NCBI GenBank assembly: GCA_916610825.1
Contig: OU744451.1
Location: 23,386,349 to 23,450,348, forward strand
Direction: 5' to 3'
Source of the DNA: Haliclystus octoradiatus
Taxonomy: Eukaryota; Cnidaria; Staurozoa; Stauromedusae; Haliclystidae
DNA: 64,000 nucleotides
The first letter of the stretch is position 1; each line of letters starts with the position of its first letter. A program made the position numbers and the translations under genes. Below, in pieces: positions 13,401-22,400 of the stretch. The notes below the pieces were generated by a model. The model was given only the letters and a program-made list of their open reading frames with translations, was not told where the DNA came from and ran no database searches.

Positions 13401-16400
13401 TGTTATATAGTATCTCATTTTATTGGATTGTTTCCGTAAAATAAGTTTTTATAGACTATGATATCCATATTCTCTGTCCCACCTGTTGTTTAATATGTAG
13501 TAGAGGTGCGTCGATTTATCGGAAGTAATTGGAATTTCTTTTTAATTCGCAGTTTTGAGAATTTTTGGATAATCGGTGATCGACCGATTATCATTTCTCA
13601 TCGTCAAAAAATTTAGTTATTATAAACATTCCTCAATTACATTCCTCATCAAGGTTTTATCCATATTATATCTCAAAAAGACTTAAATGCCTTAAATTAC
13701 TTTTATAAACTGTTCCATAAACAGTACAATCCATAATTCCACTCATCCGGAAAGCAATTGTGAGTGAGCAGCTCTTAATTCGTAGTAAAATCATTGGATG
13801 TTTTATTCAACACAAAATTTGTTTCTTAGTTTGCCTCCATTTTGTTCTCCAAATAATACAAACCCCTGAGTTATTTTATCGCTTGCTATAAAGTATTCAG
13901 TCTACCTACGCTGATATTGAATGCTGTAATGGAATATTTCTTTGTTTCTTTGAATGTAGCAAGTTACGATGTCGAGGTGCCAAAGGTTTGATGACAAAAA
14001 TAATTGATGTTTTGAAACGAACTGCAGCTAACAATCAGCTAAGGTATTGTGTTCATATTATAGTACAATACTAACAATATACTAACAATATATTTGGAAT
14101 TGTTTTATTTTGAAATAAAAATTAGCGACAAAAAAACTTCCAGAGTGGAGACGTTTCGATATCATATATCAGATCACATATATATGACCCTCTGTAGACC
14201 TGTGCACTGGGCAACTCCAATACATTCAAACCTGTTATAACGGTCACGTGTCTAAATAGACCACTTTTGCAATACTTAAATTGTATTTTCTGTTAAATCA
14301 ACCCTGTGTATACAGGTTTCAGTGTATATAATATTGGATTATACTTTGTCTTGTATCTTTGCAACATACAAAATTACCTGATGACAGCAACCAAATGAGG
14401 CTTCAAGGTGTATGTTTTTAATTACTGCTAAAACCAAACCACCTGTCCATAGTAAGCTCGTACACAAACAAGCTCTCGTGCTTCAGGAGTCACGCCAAAC
14501 ATATTATATTCATCATTGTAATTAGCTAGCCTAATATTTTGTAGGCCTACAGTAACTGTCATATTTGGCTCAATGCTATCTTTTGTAATTTTGTATCTTC
14601 CTTTAATATGTTTAAAATATATGATCTATTTATCATAGTAAAATGTAAAATCAGCATTATTTAACCGAATCAAATCCTGTATATAAAGGCAGCCTGTCGC
14701 TATTGGTCAATTTATCCATGTCCTATATATGGCGGTTATATGTCTTGAAGATGGCTGTTAAATGTCTTATACATGGCTGTTATATGCATTTTTACTGTGC
14801 ACAGAAGGGTTTGACTGTATATGACTTGCTCAGGGTGACAAAGCATACAGATTTCAGGTCTAATTGCCTGTCCTGCAAGTCCCTGATAGTTAATTTAGCC
14901 TTGAATGTATCTGAATATCAAACAAATGACACTTTTCATGGTTGTTTGGTTGAATGGTTGTTTGGTGGTTGAGAGGAGATTGTAAGAGCTATGACACGTT
15001 CCTGCATCGCAATAATGACAACACAAGAAAAGAGTCAATATAGTTTTGCTTCTTCATTACTTGTCGCAACCCCTCATCCTGTGTAAACAAATAGTAGAAA
15101 TCGAAGGAAACCACAAGCGCTATAGTAAGCTTTGATTTGTTTGCCTTCCAGAGCATTTTCCCAAATGAGGAAAGCATAATGTTTATTGGTCACGTGATGT
15201 AACAAAAGATCCATCTATAAGATTAAACCAATAATAAAGGGTTCCCTACTAGAGGTCTGCATTGGATTGGATTATGTACTAGTAATCCGAATGTTGGAAA
15301 AGTGTTACAATCCAAATGAGAATAATGCTGAAGAAAATCTGAAAATTTCAGATTTGTGAATTTGAGCCGACAAAATCTGATTATTCAAAATGGCAACACA
15401 AATTTCACGGATAAATATGAAATATTTTTATTCAATCAATTAACTTATAAAGAGTGATTGTCAAGGAAATCTGAAATCCGATTCGATCTGAAATGGATTA
15501 CAGGAAAACTGATCCAATCCGTTGATAAAAATTTCAATAATTTGTGCAACACTTTCCTGGTTTTAGTAATTACGAATACAGACACCGCAAGCGTGTAGGA
15601 ACTCTTTTATAAAATAAAGCAAATCTCAGAATCAAGTTTGTTTTGCGGAAGGTTGTTTGAATTTGAATTAACAATTTAAAATTCAATTTCCATTGAATAT
15701 TTTTATTTTCAATTATGTTCAAGGTTTTGGTTATGTCGTGCAATTGAAGGCTTCCTACGCGGGTCTGTGTCCCTTCCTGATCAACACTTTCTTATGAACC
15801 GTGGTTTAATAGAGGTAAGCTTGGATTATAACTTTGATTTTGTTTGTTAAGAATGAATGCATGTTACTTTTACTGAAAGAGGATATTGTCAAGTACTTAG
15901 TACAGTGAAACCTGTTATAATGGTCACCTCTATACAGCGGCCACCTGTCTATAATGGTCACTTTTTCAATGCCTAAAATAGTATTTTCTATTGAATCAAA
16001 CCTGTATATAAAGGTCACCTGTCTATAGTAGTCAATTTATCTACCTCTCATAGCTGGCCGTTATATACAGGTTTCACTGTAGAATGACTCTATTCTATCG
16101 AAGTACAAGCTTGTCAACCAGTATAGAACCCAAGCAATAAACGACAATGTTTAACTCAATCTTGTTTTCTTATTAAACTGGTGAAGTAGAATATAACGTA
16201 TAACATAATATAATTTTGTAATAAAGGACAACGCAATTAAATTTATATTTTTATTCGCAACGTTTCGGCTTTTCACTGAAGCCATTATCAAGCTAAAAAA
16301 TAATTTTACATGTTACCTATTATCACCATCCTCATCAATAGGTGAACACATGAGGCAAGCACACCAAAATAGCTACATCAACGAGATTTTTAACAATTTT

Positions 16401-19400
16401 ACGATTCTCAAGCACTGCCGAAATCAATTTGATTGCAAAGTTTACGAAATGTTATTTATGCGAGAACAATCTCCTTCATTAAATCGACAAATGGATTCAA
16501 TTCCATCGTTATTATTCTCATGAACAAAGTGCTTCGAGTACAATGGGTCCCAATAGGCCAGTATATTACTATTCCCAATAGACATTATTATTAATTTCAT
16601 ATTTCTGTAGTTATATAAATAGGTAACATGTAAAATTATTTTTTAGCTTGATAATGGCTTCAGTGAAAAGCCGAAACGTTGCGAATAATAATATAAATTT
16701 AATTGCGCTGTCCTTTATTACAAAATGCGTAAATTTGAAGCTTCTAAACATAATATAAATTAAACTAATAAAATTTATGTTTATCTAATAGCAGATAATT
16801 TAGGGCTCTATGTCTTCATTTGACAGAGCGGTAAATAATAATAATAATATATGGCGAAAGAGTCAAAGAGTACACATTCTTTACTGTTACTTAAGTTTCA
16901 CGCATTTCACAGCGATCTTCAAACAGATTTTTTACTCATTAACTTTTTTATTTGAGTAAAAAATCTGTCTGAAGATCTCTGTGAAATGCGTGAAACTTAA
17001 GTAACAGTAAAGAATGTGTATTCGTTGACTCTTTCGCCATATATTATTATTATAAATTAAACTACTTATATTCCTACATGGAAACTATTATATCATATAT
17101 AATTAAACTGTATACTTACAAATTGATCTATTAGCACTAAAATAAGGTTAGTAAACTAATAAATATAATAATCAGTAACGTCTAGTTACAATGATAATTA
17201 AACAAATTTAAAATAATCAATATTAAGGGATAAAATAAGGAAAATATATTGCTATAACTAGCGTGTTGCTATAACAACACTCTAAATCGAGGCTAGAGAG
17301 CGTTTTTTGTTGTTGTTGTTTATTGACAATGATCTGTGGATTCAATTATGAAGGATATTAGAGTCTTGAACAGACCAATTATACAATAATATAATTAGTA
17401 ATACTTTGGTTATACTTCGTCATATAGATCAGCGAATAGTCAGACAATCATAATAATAATAATGAATCTATTGTTCTATGGTTCTGTCATCATAGCACAA
17501 GTGTGACAGAAGACAAAATTTTATGAAGAAGTTATTCCGGATTAAAGGTGTGCTGATTTACAGAAAATTGATTACGGGTGCAAATTTGATAGTGAATCCG
17601 ATCCGATCCATAAGGCAATAATCATAATTTTTATTCGATCCGAAAAGAATTTAAAATTTCTAAATATTTCTGAACCAAAAATTTCACCATTCTTATACTG
17701 TAACTTTGATTTTCATGCTTTTATATCAATCATCAGACAAAAATAAAACTATTAATGGAAACCAAACTACTATTAATAGTCTCTGACTCCTTTCTATTTC
17801 TATTATTATTAAATTTAAGTAAAATGTATATATATATAAGTTATGTATCTGAATATCAAACAAGTAGCCCTTTTCATGGTTGTTTGGTTGAATGGTTGTT
17901 TGGTGGTTGAGAGGAGATTGTAAGAGCTGTGACACGTTCCTGCATCGCAATAATGACAACACAAGGAAAGAGTCAATATAGTTTTGCTTCTTCATTACTT
18001 GTCGCAACCCCCTCATCCTGTTTAAACAAATAGTAGAAAGCAAAGGAAACCACAAGCTCTATAGTAAGCTTTGATTTGTTTGCCTTCCAGATCGTAATAT
18101 CATACATAGTGCTAAAAACCCACGTCAGATGCAAACTACCCTCTATATAGTACTGTGAATTGTAATCGGTGATTTATTTTTCGTTCTCTATTGTTTTACA
18201 GCATATCCTTGACCACATTCTTGATCCAGCTACAAAGTGTAAAGAAATTTTTCAAAGTAGTTTTGACTTACTTGGTGAATTAATGAAATTTAATAGCGTT
18301 GCATTTGAACGATTCAATAGACATATTTGTACTGATGGTCAGGTAAGAAAAAGTTGATGAAATCTAGCTGAGAATAGAAACAATACTGATTCTTGTGTGA
18401 CAGAAGTTTTAGTACCTAGTAGCATATATTCATACCTATTGAGCAGTTATATAGTGAAACCTGTATATAACGGCCAGCTACGAGAGGTAGATGAATTGAT
18501 CACTATAGACAGATGGCCTTAATATACAAATTTGATTCAATAGAAAATGCTATTTTTGACATTGGAAGAATGACCACTATATACAGGTGGCTGCTATATG
18601 GAGGTGACCGTTATAACAGGTTTGACTGTATATTGATGTTTTAAAATTTAATAAGATATATTTAGGAACAAGGTACAAGAAGCTGATGCAAATTAGCAGA
18701 GAGTAGACTTAATCTAAGGCTTTTCTTGAAACTATAAGATCTCTGAGTTAATTTGTGATTTCCTGCCCAACAAGTTCCAATGAGTTGTACATATGATTTA
18801 TTCATACCTTGGATCATATCATCATTAAGTTCCACACCCACTGCATGTATATTGTATAGTTGGCTCCATTGAAGTACTAAAGCATCCGACTAATGTAAAA
18901 TCATTGTTTGAATCTAACCTGTGTACAAATTTCATCTGCATATAGAGGTTGATATCTGTAGAACATTTAACTTGATAGCAGGGTCCGACAAAAGGTTCAG
19001 CCTTCTGGAATCCTAGAGGCATTTCAACATTTTCTTCTGAATTTTTTGTTGATGTTTGAGCAATAAATCATTAAAAACATAAATTTTCTTCTGAATTTTG
19101 TCTAGCCTTCCGGGATCTAGGATCCCAGGATCCCCACTTTTGTCGTACCCTGGTTGATAGAAATAAATATACATATAACTAACGCTATATTATGTAGTGC
19201 ATTTGTATGTTTCCTTGTAAGTAATAAATATACACTCACCTGATGATCGTCGTATGGCGTGTAACTCGTAGTAGCGAGTAATGCGTCTGTCTCTTTTTAA
19301 CTCATTTTATTTATTTACATATACAGTAAAACCTGTATATAACGACCAGCTACGAGAGGTAGATAAACTGACCACTATAGACAGGTGACCTTTATATACA

Positions 19401-22400
19401 GGTTTGATTCAGTAGAAGATACTATTTTAGACATATCATTAGACAGATGATCGCTGTATAGAGGTGACCGTTATAGCAGGTTTGACTGTAATTGAATAAT
19501 ATTGTTGTTTAAAAATGAGAATTTTGTTTATTCATTTCAGTTTGAGAAGTTTATATCAATCATGACATTGAATGTTGTCGATTCAAATATGTTTATTCGT
19601 TGCATTGTGTTATCATTGGAAACATTCTCAATTAAAACACATGGTAAAAAGATTTCAATGGCATCATGTCGTTTGGCAGGATTAATGAGGAGATGGGAAC
19701 ATAAAATGTATCTAATGTATAAATTGATTAGCTCCATATCTGTTGATAGTCTCACACAGGTATGAATTACAAACAAACAAACAAACAAACAAACAAACAT
19801 ACAAACAGACATACAAACGCAAAACTATAGTATACAGTAAATACAGTATGTACAATAATTTAGAGAAATTTCAGGCCCAGGAATTTTGAAAATATGGCAT
19901 TTATATAGCTGGTTATTGTAACTCTTTTCTGGCTCCACTCACAATATTTCACACAAATATATCTGAAATCATTCTTAATTTCACAATCAAAATGCAACAG
20001 AAACATCTTTCAGATCCTATTTAGATTATAGTAGATTATTAAACTTCTAAATTAATAGAAATTTGGATTGATCGCCTTAGATATGATGTTACCCTCAAAA
20101 TTACTACCATATTCAAGTACAGGGGAGTTCATTGAATCAACTTATTTCCTAATTTTCTATTAACCCCAAAACAAACAAAATCGTAATATAATAATAATAA
20201 TAATATAACACTAAGGCATTTATATAGAGGCTATATTGTTGTGTTCTAGGCACTTTACATTTTCTGTTGAACTAAATATATATTAAATTATTCAGTCTTT
20301 TCTGCCTTCTCTAAACTCCAGTTTGACCTATTCCGTCTATTTTCAGCCTAAATCCTTAGTACAAGTCTATTTAAATGTTTGGCTATGTTTTGACTTGAAT
20401 TCACTTTCTTGCCTGATCTTGAACCTGATCCAATGATGGCACCATGATTTCCCCCAAAAAGGGATGAATATTCCAACAGGTACCCCTGTCCCCCTCTGGT
20501 TTCACCTCTGTCCTGTTGGTCTGGTGTCTCCTATCCTATCATTACAGTAACTTCTCAAGGGGGTAGTCTATAGAAGGTAATATCGATATGGCATCCTGTC
20601 ACACCTTATTCCAAAAAGAACCAACTAATCAGCTAAATTGTGTGGAAATCGATTCATTAATACAACTTTAGTTAGGTACTACAGTTAAATAAGTATATGA
20701 AGTACAGCAGGCAAAAAAATACTTCTAATGATTTTGTTTGTTTCTTTTTCAGGAAAATGTGAGCTGTTTGAATACAACTTTAATATTTTTAATGGTCGCT
20801 TATAGCAGTGGTCAGCTGCATTTATATCTTCAGGTGAATTTTATTAAATTGAATTTATAATAGAAAATGTTGATTATATACCAAGAATGAAAAACTTATG
20901 ATTATGAAATTAAGTTAAATATTTTGTTAGATAAACATCTGGAATCAGATCTGACAAAATATTTTTCCTTTCTCTGTGCTGAGAATGTTGTTGTAAACCT
21001 CTTGAAGATTCTCAACTTTTTTTGCATTATTTGTTAAAAAAATTGACCTAATATATGAAGAGAAAAACTGTTTTTTTCTGAATTTAGCCTTCTAAGATCT
21101 ACCCCTGCGAAAACAGTTCAGGAGTTCATGGACAGTCAATGAACAGTTCGTGAACGTTAAATGGCCCCAAATTTTCACAAACTGTTCATGAGCTGCCTGT
21201 GAGGGTTCATGAACCATGAACAGTTCATAAACAGTTCAGGAAAGTTTTTTCAGGGGTAAGTTTGCAGAGCACCGATTCTTGTTGAATCCTGCGAGAGTTT
21301 TTATAGATAAACAATGCATGCAATAAAATTGTAACTTGAAATAATTATGTAAACTTAAAAACATTTATATAAATTCTATGCTAATTATTCTAATTATAAT
21401 ATATCCTAAAATTGTTCTCGCAGTCACCATTACGGAAAATACCCATTGCAGTATTTGCATTTCCTCTTTGCACTGCAATTACAATTCTCTCTTTTGAATA
21501 TTTCCCAGCATTAGCATCCTGTATGTAGAACCTCTCAACATTGAAGATAGCTACTTCAAGAACAACGTAGCAGCCAGAGTTATCATTGCCAATTAAACAA
21601 TGCTTACATAATTACATAAAATAATTACAGTAAAGTACATCATTCTAAATTGTCAACAGAAACTTTAAATTTTTTTAAGAATATTTTGCTTGTTTCAAGT
21701 TCGATTCACTTACTTTGAGCCGCAAATGTCTTATTTTAAACCTCAAAATGACTTGTTTGAAACCGCAAATTTCTTGTTTCAAGCAGTAAATGATTGTTTA
21801 TGTCCAGTTATCAAGCGATTTGAACTTGCAAAACAAAAATGCTATAGTTGAATTTCCAAAATCTTTTAGCGAAACTAATGTTTGCTAATTGCAATGTCAA
21901 TTTATATGTCAATTTCTGAATTGTCAATCAAACCTTCTAGAGAATATTGCTGATCGACTGGCAAATCAATTAAACCTTTTGATTGATTTTTTTCAAAATT
22001 GACATTGATAATTATTCTTTTCATACTTTCTCCAAAATATTCATTTTCTATATTTTGGAAATTTGAAATTAACATTCAAAAACTTTGGCATTTATTGAAT
22101 ACTTCAATTAGAAAATCAATTCTAAGAAAAGTTGAATGCCGAACGCAGTCAAATTAGATGTTTAAGTTATACTCAGCAAGTTGATGTTTCATTTTGATCA
22201 TAACAATGTTGACCTTCATTTCCATTTCATGCAGCACTAAGGCCTGGATGGGCGTAATTACATTGCTATAAAGGAATATACCATTTTTTTAAGGTACCAT
22301 TTCGGTACAGTGCTGGCAATTAGGAGGTGTCAAGTTTTCGCCGTTCAGCTTCCTGCTGCATAATTTTCAATTGTCATCTGTGAATGCAACATAGTTCCTG

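Noticed and set aside
19234-19290. CTGATGA as a hammerhead core
   Set aside because: No GAAA box after a stem; does not fit the fold.
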